A stretch of 64,000 nucleotides of DNA from Mycolicibacterium arenosum. Lineage in GTDB: Bacteria; Actinomycetota; Actinomycetes; Mycobacteriales; Mycobacteriaceae. Positions within the stretch are counted from its first letter, which is position 1. The number at the start of each line of letters is the position of its first letter. A program made the translations under genes and the position numbers. The notes beneath the pieces were generated by a model, which made no database searches, was not told the origin of the DNA, and saw nothing but the letters and a program-made list of their open reading frames with translations. The DNA lies in contig NZ_JANDBD010000004.1 of NCBI RefSeq assembly GCF_024320865.1, positions 434,001 through 498,000 on the forward strand. The letters are read 5' to 3'. Shown one piece after another: positions 35,848-44,583 of this stretch.

Positions 35848-37328
35848 CCACGGCGTCACAGCCGAACGTCGAGGTGGGTGTGCCGTTCGGCGAACAGCTG
35901 ACTCGGCGCGCGGCCGTCGATCCCGACCAGATCGCGGTGACGATGGTGGCGGAGGACGGCTCCGAAACCTCCGTGCCCCTCGCACACCTGGACCGCGGCG
36001 CGAATCAGTGGGCCCGCGCGTTGGCCGCACGGGGTGCCGGAGTCGGTGACCTGGTCGGCATCGCCATCCCCAACTCGCTCGAGTTCGTACTCACGGCGCT
36101 GGGCTGCTGGAAGATCGGCGCGGTCCCCGTGCCGATGCGATGGGACCTGCCCGCGTGGGAGAGTTCGCGACTGCTCGAGGTGCTTCACGCGGTGGTCGTG
36201 GTGGACGAGGCGAATCGCGACGCGCTGGTCGCCGAAGCCCTGGCACAGGACGACACCGCGCTGCCCGCAGTCGTGTCGCCGATGCAGAACGGCATCTGCA
36301 GCAGCGGCTCGACGGGTCTGCCCAAGATCATCCTGAACACGCGTCCCGCGGAGTGGACGACCGCCCTGAGCGAGCCGTTCGTCGCCCACTGGGCACCGGT
36401 TCCCCGGCCGCAGGCCATCCTGGTTCCCGGCCCGATGTACCACACCAACGGGTTCAATCCGCTGTTCTACCTGCTCGGGGGCGATCGGCTGGTGATACTC
36501 GAGAAGTTCAGCGCCACAGGCGTTCTCGACGCCATACAACGCCACGGCATCACCCACTTCACCGCGACGCCGACCATGCTCGGCCGGATCGCCGACGCGC
36601 AGGACGCCGCCCCGCGCGACCTGTCGACGGTCGAGTGGATCATGCAGGGCGCGGCGTCGATGCCCCCCGATCTGCTGCGCCGCTGGTTCGACCTCCTCAG
36701 TCCCGAGCGGATCATCATGGCGTACGGGATGACCGAGAACCTCGGCTTGGCGACGCTGCGCGGCGACGAGTGGCTGCGGCATCCGGGCAGCGTCGGCCGG
36801 GGGTTCCGGGAAACCGAGATCCGCATTCGCGACGAGCAGGGCGCGGATGTGCCGGTCGGTGAGATCGGCGAGATCTACCTTCGTGCGCCGATGAACGACA
36901 CGTTCCGCTACCTCGGCGGCGCGAAGCCCGCCGTCCCCACCGCCGACGGCTTCCGCTCCGCAGGTGATCTCGGAAGTCTCGACGAGGACGGTTACCTGTA
37001 CATCGCCGACCGTCGCACCGACATGATCGTGACCGGCGGTGCCAACGTGTTCCCCGCCGAGGTGGAGAACGCGCTGATCGCCCACCGCGACATCGTCGAC
37101 GTCGTTTGCCTCGGTCTTCGCGATCCCGAGTGGGGCCGCCGCGTGCACGCCGTGGTGCAACGGGCCGACGGCGCGGGCGACCTCAACGCCGACGACGTGA
37201 TCGCCTACGCGAAGAGCCGTCTCGCACGCTACAAGGTGCCCAAGACCGTCGAGTTCGTCGACGAGATCCCGCGATCCGCTGCGACGAAGGTCAGCCGGTC
37301 GGCGATGCTCGAGGCCAGGGGCGGCTAG
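35844..37328 (+). CDS. Acyl-CoA synthetase (AMP-binding)
   Basis: 494 residues from a TTG overlapping the regulator stop, with GGGAGG upstream. Adenylate-forming motifs are CSSGSTGLPKII near 152, YGMTENLG near 294, RSAGDLGSLDEDGYLYI and YIADRRTDMIVTGGANVFP. The C-terminal lysine is in IPRSAATKVSRSA. It activates a carboxylic acid as acyl-AMP and then CoA thioester. Between two FadR regulators and convergent with an aldehyde dehydrogenase, it fits oxidation of an aldehyde to an acid followed by CoA activation. The chain type is unknown. Confidence 0.9.
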   Translation: MTTASQPNVEVGVPFGEQLTRRAAVDPDQIAVTMVAEDGSETSVPLAHLDRGANQWARALAARGAGVGDLVGIAIPNSLEFVLTALGCWKIGAVPVPMRWDLPAWESSRLLEVLHAVVVVDEANRDALVAEALAQDDTALPAVVSPMQNGICSSGSTGLPKIILNTRPAEWTTALSEPFVAHWAPVPRPQAILVPGPMYHTNGFNPLFYLLGGDRLVILEKFSATGVLDAIQRHGITHFTATPTMLGRIADAQDAAPRDLSTVEWIMQGAASMPPDLLRRWFDLLSPERIIMAYGMTENLGLATLRGDEWLRHPGSVGRGFRETEIRIRDEQGADVPVGEIGEIYLRAPMNDTFRYLGGAKPAVPTADGFRSAGDLGSLDEDGYLYIADRRTDMIVTGGANVFPAEVENALIAHRDIVDVVCLGLRDPEWGRRVHAVVQRADGAGDLNADDVIAYAKSRLARYKVPKTVEFVDEIPRSAATKVSRSAMLEARGG

Positions 37329-38842
37329 CGGTAGCCGATCGCCTTGGTTTCGAGGTGCTGTTCGAATCCCTCGAGCCCGCACTGGCGGCCGAGTCCGCTG
37401 GACTTGTATCCGCCGTACGGGGAATCGGCGCCGTAGAAGAGTCCACCGTTGACGTTCATCGATCCCGACCGGACTCTGGCGGCGAACGCCATCCCGCGCT
37501 CGCGCGTCGCGGAGAACACCGATCCCGACAGCCCGTAACTGCTGTCGTTGGCGATCCGCAGCGCGTCGACTTCGTCACGGTAGGGCAGGATCACCGCGAC
37601 GGGTCCGAACACCTCGTGCTGGGCGATCTCGTGGGAATTGTCGACACCGGTGATGACCGTGGGCATCAGGTAGTTGCCGCCTTCCAGGCCGGGCGGCAGT
37701 GATTCGGGAACCGTTCCACCCGTGACGATCTCGGCCCCCGATGCCCTGGCGCGGTCCACGAATCCGAGGATGCGGTCACGTTGCTTGCGGTTGATCACCG
37801 GCCCCAGGAACGTCTCGGCCAGGGCGGGGTCGCCGGGCAGGATCATGCCGAACAGGTCGGCGACCTTGGCGACGACGTCGTCGAAGCGGGCCGCCGGCAC
37901 CAGCACCCTGGTGTTGATGGCGCACCCCTGTCCGGCGTGCATGCAGACCTGCGCGGTGTTGGGTAGCACCTCGTCGATGTCGGCGTCGTCGAGGATCACC
38001 ATCGCCGACTTCCCGCCCAGTTCCAGGAACACCCGCTTCAGCGTTTCGGCGCCCCGCGCGGCGATGAGGCGGCCGATATCGGTCGACCCGGTGAACGACA
38101 CCATGTCGACGCGGGGATCGGTGACCAGTCGCTGCGCGACCGAATTGTCCGGCGTCGGCACCACGTTCACGACTCCGGCCGGGATGTCGGTGTGCTCGGC
38201 GATCAACCGCCCGATGCGCGTCGAGGTCCACGGGGTGTTCGGATCCGGCTTGAGCACCACGGTGTTACCGGTGGCCAACGCCGGACCCAGCTTGTTCAGG
38301 ACGATCTCGACCGGGAAGTTCCACGGCGTGATCGCGGCGACCACACCGACGGGTTCCTTCACGACGCGGCGAAGGTTGTCGCCACCGAACGCGGTGCCCG
38401 GCCCCAGTTCCCTCTCCCACTCGAACTCGTCGATCAGGTCGGCCGGATAGGTCAGGGCGTCCGAGAGCGGCCACTCGAGCTGGGCCATCGACGTCGTCAT
38501 CAGCGGAGCGCCGACTTCGGCGACGATCTCCTCCCGGAGCGCGTCGCGGTCGCGTTCCAACGCCTCCTGCAGTTGAATCAGGCACCGCCTGCGCAGCGCG
38601 CGATCCGTCGACCACGCCGTCTCGTCGAACGCCCGTCGCGCCGCGGTGATCGCGGCGTCGACATCCTCGGCACCACCCGCCGCGGTGGTCCCCAGCACCT
38701 CACCGGTCGCCGGGCTGAGATTGGCGAACGTCTCGCCCGAAAGCGCTTCGCGCAGTTCGCCGTCGACCAGCATCCGCGACTCGGCACGGTGCCGTGCCCG
38801 ATCGTTGAGAGCCGCACTGGCCGATTCGGCTGTGACCGTCAT
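37325..38842 (-). CDS. Aldehyde dehydrogenase
   Basis: 505 residues from ATG. NAD(P)-dependent ALDH family: ITPWNF (Asn175), FTGSTDIGR near 250, the general base Glu274 in LELGGKS, the catalytic Cys307 in HAGQGCAINTR and EVFGPVAVI near 405. It oxidises an aldehyde to the acid. Convergent with the ligase (stops 4 bp overlapping) and divergent from the second FadR-type regulator across 126 bp, which probably controls it. Confidence 0.93.
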   Translation of the reverse strand: MTVTAESASAALNDRARHRAESRMLVDGELREALSGETFANLSPATGEVLGTTAAGGAEDVDAAITAARRAFDETAWSTDRALRRRCLIQLQEALERDRDALREEIVAEVGAPLMTTSMAQLEWPLSDALTYPADLIDEFEWERELGPGTAFGGDNLRRVVKEPVGVVAAITPWNFPVEIVLNKLGPALATGNTVVLKPDPNTPWTSTRIGRLIAEHTDIPAGVVNVVPTPDNSVAQRLVTDPRVDMVSFTGSTDIGRLIAARGAETLKRVFLELGGKSAMVILDDADIDEVLPNTAQVCMHAGQGCAINTRVLVPAARFDDVVAKVADLFGMILPGDPALAETFLGPVINRKQRDRILGFVDRARASGAEIVTGGTVPESLPPGLEGGNYLMPTVITGVDNSHEIAQHEVFGPVAVILPYRDEVDALRIANDSSYGLSGSVFSATRERGMAFAARVRSGSMNVNGGLFYGADSPYGGYKSSGLGRQCGLEGFEQHLETKAIGYR

Positions 38843-38936
38843 CGCACTATCATAGCTATTTATATGATGATGGATCTACCCTGGTCGCATGCGGCTGAAC
38901 CGGAGGTGACGTCCTATCGGTGTTAAAATCGCACAC

Positions 38937-38944
38937 TTGTACAA
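38937..38944. promoter_or_regulatory. Palindromic site before the second FadR gene
   Basis: TTGTACAA is an 8-bp perfect palindrome 24 bp upstream of the regulator start. It fits the FadR/GntR-type operator TNGTNNNACNA only loosely. An AT-rich stretch (near 38850-38875) in the same intergenic region resembles the one upstream of copy 1 at 34990. Confidence 0.45.
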
Positions 38945-38968
38945 CAGTGCCTTAACTGCGGGGAGCAC

Positions 38969-39772
38969 ATGACCATCCTTGGAATCGGCGCGGAAGCGCA
39001 CCGGCGCCTGTCGTCGCGCAGGACCGCCGAGATCGTCGCCGACGAACTGCGTCAGCAGATCATCGACGGAAGGCTCACCGACGGCGACCTGCTCCCTGGC
39101 CAGAAGCAGCTCGTCGAGCACTTCAACGTCAGCCTCGTCTCGGTGCGCGAGGCGCTGCGAATCCTCGAGACCGAGGGGCTGGTGTCGGTCCGTCGTGGCA
39201 ACCGCGGCGGTGCCGTAGTGCACGCGCCCGCGAAGTCGAGCGCCGCCTACATGCTCGGCCTGGTGCTGCAGAGCGACTCGGTGCCGGTGACGGATCTGCG
39301 CACCGCGCTCAAGGAACTCGAGCCGTCGTGCGCAGCGCTGGCGGCGCAGCGACCCGACCGGGCCACCACCCTCATCCCGCAACTGGTGGCGAGCAACGAG
39401 AATCTCGCCGAGTCCATCGACGACGTCGAGAAGTTCTCCGAGATCGGCCGGGAGTTCCACCACGTGCTGGCACACGGGTGCGGCAACCACACCATGGTCG
39501 TGGTGATGGGCAGCCTCGAGGCGCTGTGGACCAGCCAGGAGGGCGAGTGGTTCGCCAACGCCAAGGAGGAGAACGCGTTTCCCACCGCGGCCAAGCGGCG
39601 CGCGGCACTCAACGCTCACCTCAAGCTCACCGAGGCGATCGCCGACGGCGACGTGGACCGTGCGCGCAAGCTGGCGTACAAGCACATCGGCGATGCGCAC
39701 ACGCACGCCTTGCCGACGGCCGACCAACGCATTCAGGCCCACTCGCCCCAGGCGATGTCGCGGCGCGGCTGA
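38969..39772 (+). CDS. FadR-type GntR regulator (copy 2)
   Basis: 267 residues from ATG, preceded by GGGGAGC. Same build as copy 1: helix-turn-helix with SLVSVREALRILETEGLVSV, RGNRGGAVVHAPAKSSAAYM, then a helical ligand domain with FHHVLAHGCGNHTM. The DNA-binding halves of the two copies are almost identical, so they may read the same operators. It is divergent from the aldehyde dehydrogenase and convergent with the thiolase-like gene. Confidence 0.9.
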   Translation: MTILGIGAEAHRRLSSRRTAEIVADELRQQIIDGRLTDGDLLPGQKQLVEHFNVSLVSVREALRILETEGLVSVRRGNRGGAVVHAPAKSSAAYMLGLVLQSDSVPVTDLRTALKELEPSCAALAAQRPDRATTLIPQLVASNENLAESIDDVEKFSEIGREFHHVLAHGCGNHTMVVVMGSLEALWTSQEGEWFANAKEENAFPTAAKRRAALNAHLKLTEAIADGDVDRARKLAYKHIGDAHTHALPTADQRIQAHSPQAMSRRG

Positions 39773-41230
39773 CTACCAGCGCGCCTCGTTGCGCCGCCCG
39801 TCGGTGGTGACGTCGACCCGTTGGCCCACCAACTCCCGCGCTTCGGCGTCGGCGAGCAGTTCCCCCTCCCGGACACGGGCGAGCGCCCGGCCGTCGGCGG
39901 TGTCGAGGACCACCAGACCCTGCACGGGTGCGCCGTCCCGGCCGTGCGCGACGGTGTACGCGCGGACGGTGCCGGGGCCCGACCAGGTCGTCAGCAGCGG
40001 CTCCCGCGACTGCGCGGCGTCGACGTCGGCCTGCAGATCCTCGGGCGGCACCGCCGCCGAGTCCGGCGTGCTCGACCACACCGCGGCGACGTGTTCGGCC
40101 AGGTGCATACCGACGCCGGTGACCAGTGCGCGACCCGGCGCCGTGCACAACCTGTCGAAGGTGCTCGCGATGACGTGCGTGAGATAGCCGCTCGCCGGGC
40201 CGCCCGCGTAGGGCAACCCGCCCGTCACCGTGAGCCCGCGCCGATCGTCGAGAGCGAGTCCGATTGCGTCGCAACCCAATCGAACCGACGACGGAAAGCA
40301 CGAGTACAGGTCGAAGGCGTCGATGTCGTCGAGACCGACGCCCGCCGCCGCCAGCGCGTGGCGACCCGCGACGGCCATGCCCACGGACCGCGACATGTCG
40401 GTCCGTTCGGCGATGCTGTCGGGGTCCTGCGCATGCGCCCAGCCGGTCAGGTAGAGCCTGCGGTCCTCGGGCACGCCCAGCGCATCGGCGCGTTCCGCGG
40501 TCGCGAGCAGCAGCGCCGCGGACATGTCGACGTCCATCACCGCGACCTCGTGTTTGGTGTACGGCCATCCGACGTAACGGTTGTCGGCGGTGGGCGTGCC
40601 CACGGTCGCGGCGTCGAGCGCCCTCGGGCGCCAGGCGTGCGGGTTGCCCGCCGCCACGACGCTCATCGCCGCCATCACCGTGGCGGCCTCCGCGGCGTCC
40701 TCGTCCAGCGAGCGGCCGAGCCGCGCCCGCCGTGCGGTATCCCACAGCGGGAAGGTCTCCCACGCCTGCACGACCTCGTGCGCGAGCTCCGACTCGTGCG
40801 GCGGATCCCACGGGAACGGTGTGGACTTGCGGTGACTCCAGGGCAGCTTCTCCCCACGCTTCTTGGCGGCGCGCATCGTGGCCAGCGCCTCCGCGCTGCA
40901 GATCAGCGCAAGATCCAGCTCGCCGCGGCGCATCGCGGCCGCCGTCCGGTTCACCAGGTCCTGTGGCGTGGTTCCGCCGATACCCGAGTAGTGACGATGG
41001 CGCGGGGCGGCACCCAGCTCGGTGGCGAGCCGGGCCACCGGGTCGTCGTAGGGCCAGGTCTGGCAGTAGACGACCTGGATCGAATCCAGTTGTGACAGAA
41101 CGTCACCCAATCCGGCGGCGGCCTCGCGAGCGCGCTGGGCCCAGCTGGCCAAAGGCTCCGGCGCCGCGCCGTCGCGGACCGTGTGCTGCGCGGCGCCGAT
41201 GACGCACAGTCCGCGCGGATCGGCCGTCAC
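39773..41230 (-). CDS. Thiolase-like protein (acetyl-CoA acetyltransferase family)
   Basis: 485 residues from the GTG at 41230, overlapping the P450 stop (GTGA). Thiolase fold with SGIGGTTPQDLVNRTAAAMR near 82, the conserved FDLYSCFPSSVRLG near 315 and TGGLPYAGGPASGYLTHV near 350. The last 80 residues look like an OB-type tail (SGPGTVRAYTVAHGRDGAPV). Such proteins cleave or join acyl-CoA chains in lipid catabolism. It is the last gene of an overlapping four-gene operon. Confidence 0.88.
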   Translation of the reverse strand: MTADPRGLCVIGAAQHTVRDGAAPEPLASWAQRAREAAAGLGDVLSQLDSIQVVYCQTWPYDDPVARLATELGAAPRHRHYSGIGGTTPQDLVNRTAAAMRRGELDLALICSAEALATMRAAKKRGEKLPWSHRKSTPFPWDPPHESELAHEVVQAWETFPLWDTARRARLGRSLDEDAAEAATVMAAMSVVAAGNPHAWRPRALDAATVGTPTADNRYVGWPYTKHEVAVMDVDMSAALLLATAERADALGVPEDRRLYLTGWAHAQDPDSIAERTDMSRSVGMAVAGRHALAAAGVGLDDIDAFDLYSCFPSSVRLGCDAIGLALDDRRGLTVTGGLPYAGGPASGYLTHVIASTFDRLCTAPGRALVTGVGMHLAEHVAAVWSSTPDSAAVPPEDLQADVDAAQSREPLLTTWSGPGTVRAYTVAHGRDGAPVQGLVVLDTADGRALARVREGELLADAEARELVGQRVDVTTDGRRNEARW

Positions 41231-42492
41231 GCGGCACCCGTCGTACACGGAAGCCGTTTGATGCCGTGGAAGAACGACGAGCGCAACCGGTCCGGTGCGC
41301 CGGTCACGGCCAGACCGGGCACGTTCGGATAGAGCTCCTCGAGCAGCACCCTCAGCTCGAGCCGCGCCAACTGCGCGCCGAGGCAGAAGTGGGTGCCGCC
41401 GCCCCCGAACGCGGCGTGGCCGGCGTCCTCGCGGGTGACGTCGAACTCGTCGGCCCGTTCGAACACGTCCTCGTCCCGGTTGGCGGACAGGTAGTGGATG
41501 AGCACCCAATCGCCCGCGGGGATGTGGTGCCCGCCGAGTTCGACGTCGGTGGTCACGGTGCGCCGGAAGTGCATGACCGGGGTGGACCACCGCAGCAGCT
41601 CCTCGACGGCACGTGGGATCGCCGACGGATCGCGCGCGAGCAGCGCCCTCTGCTCGGGATGCTCGGAGAGCGCGAGGATTCCGTGACTCAGCGTGTTGCG
41701 GGTGGTCTCGTTGCCCGCGATCGCCAGCAGGAGGAAGAACTCGTTGAGCTGGTCGCGATTGAGTTTCTCGCCGTCGACCTCCGCCACCAGCAGAGCCGAG
41801 AGGATGTCGTCTTTCAGTCCGTGCTTGCGCCGGTCCTCGACCAGTTCAGCGCAGTAGCGGAACATCTCCGCGGACGCCTGACCGAGAGCCTCGGGTGTCG
41901 GCGCGTAGTCGGGGTCCTCGATACCGAGGCTGCCGATGGCGTTGCTCCATCGGAACACGTCCATCCGGTCCTCCGGGGGAACGCCCAGGACATCGGCGAT
42001 CACCTGCAGCGACATCTCCGCTGAGATGTCGGGCACCGCATCGAATTCGCCCTTCTCGGTGATGTTCGCGACGATGTCGCGCGCCACCTTGCGCATGTGC
42101 GGTTCGAGTCGCGTCACGTTGCGAGCGGTGAAACCCTGGTTGATGAGCTTGCGGACCTGCACGTGCCTGGGCGGGTCGATACCGGGCAGCATCGCCGACG
42201 TCGGGCTCATCTCGACCTCGACGAGGGTGTTGCCCCGACTGCTCGTGAACGTCTCGGTGTCCCGGCTGACCGTCCGCACGTCGGTGTGCCGGGTCAGCAG
42301 CCACGACTTGGGCAGACCGGGTAGGGAGACGGGATGCACCGGCGATTCGGCGCGCAAGCGGGCAAGCGCCTCGAAGGGCGCCCCGGTAACGTAGGTGTCG
42401 GGGTCGAGCACCGCGGCGGCGTCGAGATCCAGTGCGCTGCCGGAGTGTTCGGTCGCCAGTGAGCTCACCAGGTTCGGCTTCGGGATGTTCAT
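41227..42492 (-). CDS. Cytochrome P450
   Basis: 421 residues from the ATG at 42492, overlapping the TetR stop (ATGA). I-helix AGNETT (259-264), ExxR at Glu298-Arg301 (EELLRW) and heme ligand Cys370 in FGGGGTHFCLG; all key residues are present. The sequence style is that of mycobacterial lipid or steroid hydroxylases (CYP124/125/142-like), but I do not assign a family number. No ferredoxin gene is adjacent. In an operon with aldehyde dehydrogenase and a thiolase-like gene it would start oxidation of a hydrophobic substrate. Confidence 0.93.
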   Translation of the reverse strand: MNIPKPNLVSSLATEHSGSALDLDAAAVLDPDTYVTGAPFEALARLRAESPVHPVSLPGLPKSWLLTRHTDVRTVSRDTETFTSSRGNTLVEVEMSPTSAMLPGIDPPRHVQVRKLINQGFTARNVTRLEPHMRKVARDIVANITEKGEFDAVPDISAEMSLQVIADVLGVPPEDRMDVFRWSNAIGSLGIEDPDYAPTPEALGQASAEMFRYCAELVEDRRKHGLKDDILSALLVAEVDGEKLNRDQLNEFFLLLAIAGNETTRNTLSHGILALSEHPEQRALLARDPSAIPRAVEELLRWSTPVMHFRRTVTTDVELGGHHIPAGDWVLIHYLSANRDEDVFERADEFDVTREDAGHAAFGGGGTHFCLGAQLARLELRVLLEELYPNVPGLAVTGAPDRLRSSFFHGIKRLPCTTGAA

Positions 42493-43058
42493 CGTTCCTC
42501 CACTGACGCCTTGATTCCGGCGATGATGACGGCGAGACCCGCCCGGTAGCGGGTCGCCGCCTGCCGTTTCGTCGGTGCGGGAACGCTCAACGGCCGGGCC
42601 TCCTCGAGGCTCACGGATCCGAGCAGGTAGGTGTACAGCACGGCGTGCGCGGCGTTGACCTTCGCCTCGCCGAGCCCGGAGTGTGCGATGAGTTCCCGGC
42701 TCAGCCGGTCCAGCCTGCGGGCGCACTCACCGTCGCCGTTGGTCTGCAGGATTCCCGCGATGCCCGGCACGTCAAGCAGGACTTCCCGTGATTCGCAGTA
42801 CATCTCGACCAGTCGACGGTCCCACGGCCCGGCGGTCGGTTCGGTGATACCCGCGAGCACGGACTCGGCGAGCAGATCGAGCGCCGCCTGCTTGCCGGGC
42901 ACGTGGTAGTACACCGAGGGTGCAGCGGCCCCCAGTTCGGCGGCGAGTCCGCGCATGGTCACCTTCTGCACACCGACCCGCCGGGCCAGGTTCTGCAGGG
43001 CGGCCACCACCTCGTCGCGATCCAGTTCGCCGTACGCCCGCCGCGTCGGGGTGTTCAC
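42489..43058 (-). CDS. TetR family repressor
   Basis: 189 residues from the GTG at 43058, overlapping the aldehyde dehydrogenase stop. N-terminal helix-turn-helix at about residues 22-55 (TMRGLAAELGAAAPSVYYHV), with an all-helical ligand domain behind. It lies inside an operon with the enzymes it probably controls. The 14-bp-arm inverted repeat at 44539-44576 between this operon and the divergent alcohol dehydrogenase is the obvious operator. Confidence 0.9.
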   Translation of the reverse strand: MNTPTRRAYGELDRDEVVAALQNLARRVGVQKVTMRGLAAELGAAAPSVYYHVPGKQAALDLLAESVLAGITEPTAGPWDRRLVEMYCESREVLLDVPGIAGILQTNGDGECARRLDRLSRELIAHSGLGEAKVNAAHAVLYTYLLGSVSLEEARPLSVPAPTKRQAATRYRAGLAVIIAGIKASVEER

Positions 43059-44521
43059 GTCTGATTCCCCGTCGCTTCGCTCGCCCCCGAGGTCGGCACC
43101 CCGTACACCGACTTCATCTCGACGTACTCGTCGAAGGCCTCCGGCCCGTACTCCCGACCGATGCCGCTGGCTTTGAATCCGCCGAAGGGCAGATCGAATC
43201 CGGGTGCGAACGCGTTGATGCCGAACATCCCGGTCCGGACGCGCCGCGCGATGTCGAAGCCCGCGCGACGGTCCCTGGTCCACACCGATCCCGCCAGGCC
43301 GTACGGCGAGTCGTTGGCGATCCGAACGGCGTCGTCGACGCCGTCGTACGGGATGACGACGATCACCGGGCCGAAGATCTCCTCGCGAGCGACGCGCATC
43401 GAGTTATCGACATCGCGGAACACCGTGGGCCGCACGTAGTGTCCGCTGTCGAGCCCGTCGACCGGCTCCGTCCCGCCCGCTGCCACCTTCGCGCCCTCCG
43501 CCTCGCCGATGTGCAGGTAACCCAGGACTCGATCACGCTGACGCGCCGACACCATGGGGCCGATGTCGGTACTCGTTTCGCGGGGATCGCCGATGGTGAA
43601 GCCGTTCGCAGCATCGGCCAGCGCACCCACCACCTCGTCGTACCGGCTGCGCGGCGCGAGGATCCGGCTCTGCGCCACGCAGGCCTGACCGTTGTTGAGG
43701 AACGACGAGAACTTCAGCCCCTCCACCGTGCGTTCGATCGAGGCGTCCTCGCAGACGATCGCGGCGGACTTCCCCCCGAGTTCGAGGCTGACGCGGGCCA
43801 ACCGCCGGCCGCAGGTGGCTGCGATGGCCCGCCCGACGTCGGCGCTGCCCGTGAACGCGATCCGGTCGACGCCGGGGTGTTCGACGAGTCGCTGTCCGGC
43901 CTCGGTACCGCCGGGCAGGATCGCCGCGACGCCCGGCGGCAGGTCGGCGTCCGCCAACATGCCGGCGAGCAGCATTCCGTCCAGCGGGGTTTCGGGCGCG
44001 GGCTTCACCACCACCGTGCACCCGGCCACGAGTGCCGGGAGGAGCTTGGCGACGATCGTCACCTGCGGGACGTTCCACGGCGTGATGACGCCGACCACAC
44101 CCGACGGCTCGCGCACCAGCGCGCTGTTGCCGCGGGCCTCGATCCACGCGTACGCCTCGGCGAACTCACACGTCTGCTGCATCAGCACGAAGGGACCGAT
44201 GCCGTGCGCGGCCTGCGAAAAGGTCGCGGGCGAGCCCATCTCGGAGGTGACCAGGGCGGACATCTCGCCCGCGCGGGCGCCGTAGGCGTCGATGAACGGG
44301 CGCAGCACGGCGATGCGTTCGGCCACCGTCATGCGGGGCCACGGGCCCTCGTCGAACGCGAGGCGGGCGGACGCGACGGCGGCGTCGACGTCGGCCTCCG
44401 AGGCGATCGGCGCGGAGCCGACCGCCGTCCCGTCGTGCGGCGAGCGGATGTCGAACGCGTCCCCCGTGGACGGTGCCACCCACTCGCCCGCGACGAACAA
44501 GCGGTCGAAGGAGTACGACAT
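43055..44521 (-). CDS. Aldehyde dehydrogenase
   Basis: 488 residues from ATG, the first gene of the TetR-controlled operon. ITPWNVPQ (Asn150), AFTGSADVGR near 222, base Glu247 in SLELGGKS, catalytic Cys281 in NNGQACVAQSR, and EIFGPVIVV. It should take the aldehyde made by the divergent Zn alcohol dehydrogenase to the acid. Distinct from the ALDH at 37325. Confidence 0.93.
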   Translation of the reverse strand: MSYSFDRLFVAGEWVAPSTGDAFDIRSPHDGTAVGSAPIASEADVDAAVASARLAFDEGPWPRMTVAERIAVLRPFIDAYGARAGEMSALVTSEMGSPATFSQAAHGIGPFVLMQQTCEFAEAYAWIEARGNSALVREPSGVVGVITPWNVPQVTIVAKLLPALVAGCTVVVKPAPETPLDGMLLAGMLADADLPPGVAAILPGGTEAGQRLVEHPGVDRIAFTGSADVGRAIAATCGRRLARVSLELGGKSAAIVCEDASIERTVEGLKFSSFLNNGQACVAQSRILAPRSRYDEVVGALADAANGFTIGDPRETSTDIGPMVSARQRDRVLGYLHIGEAEGAKVAAGGTEPVDGLDSGHYVRPTVFRDVDNSMRVAREEIFGPVIVVIPYDGVDDAVRIANDSPYGLAGSVWTRDRRAGFDIARRVRTGMFGINAFAPGFDLPFGGFKASGIGREYGPEAFDEYVEMKSVYGVPTSGASEATGNQT

Positions 44522-44538
44522 GAGCAGCCTCCCAAGCT

Positions 44539-44576
44539 TTCTACCAGTGTTCTAATCTATTCGAACATTGGTAGAA
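44539..44576. promoter_or_regulatory. Bidirectional operator (inverted repeat)
   Basis: TTCTACCAGTGTTC (44539-44552) and GAACATTGGTAGAA (44563-44576) are inverted with one mismatch in 14, around a 10-bp AT-rich centre. They lie exactly between the divergent aldehyde dehydrogenase and alcohol dehydrogenase genes. The TetR protein at 42489 is the likely binder. Confidence 0.8.
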
Positions 44577-44583
44577 TGTCACC

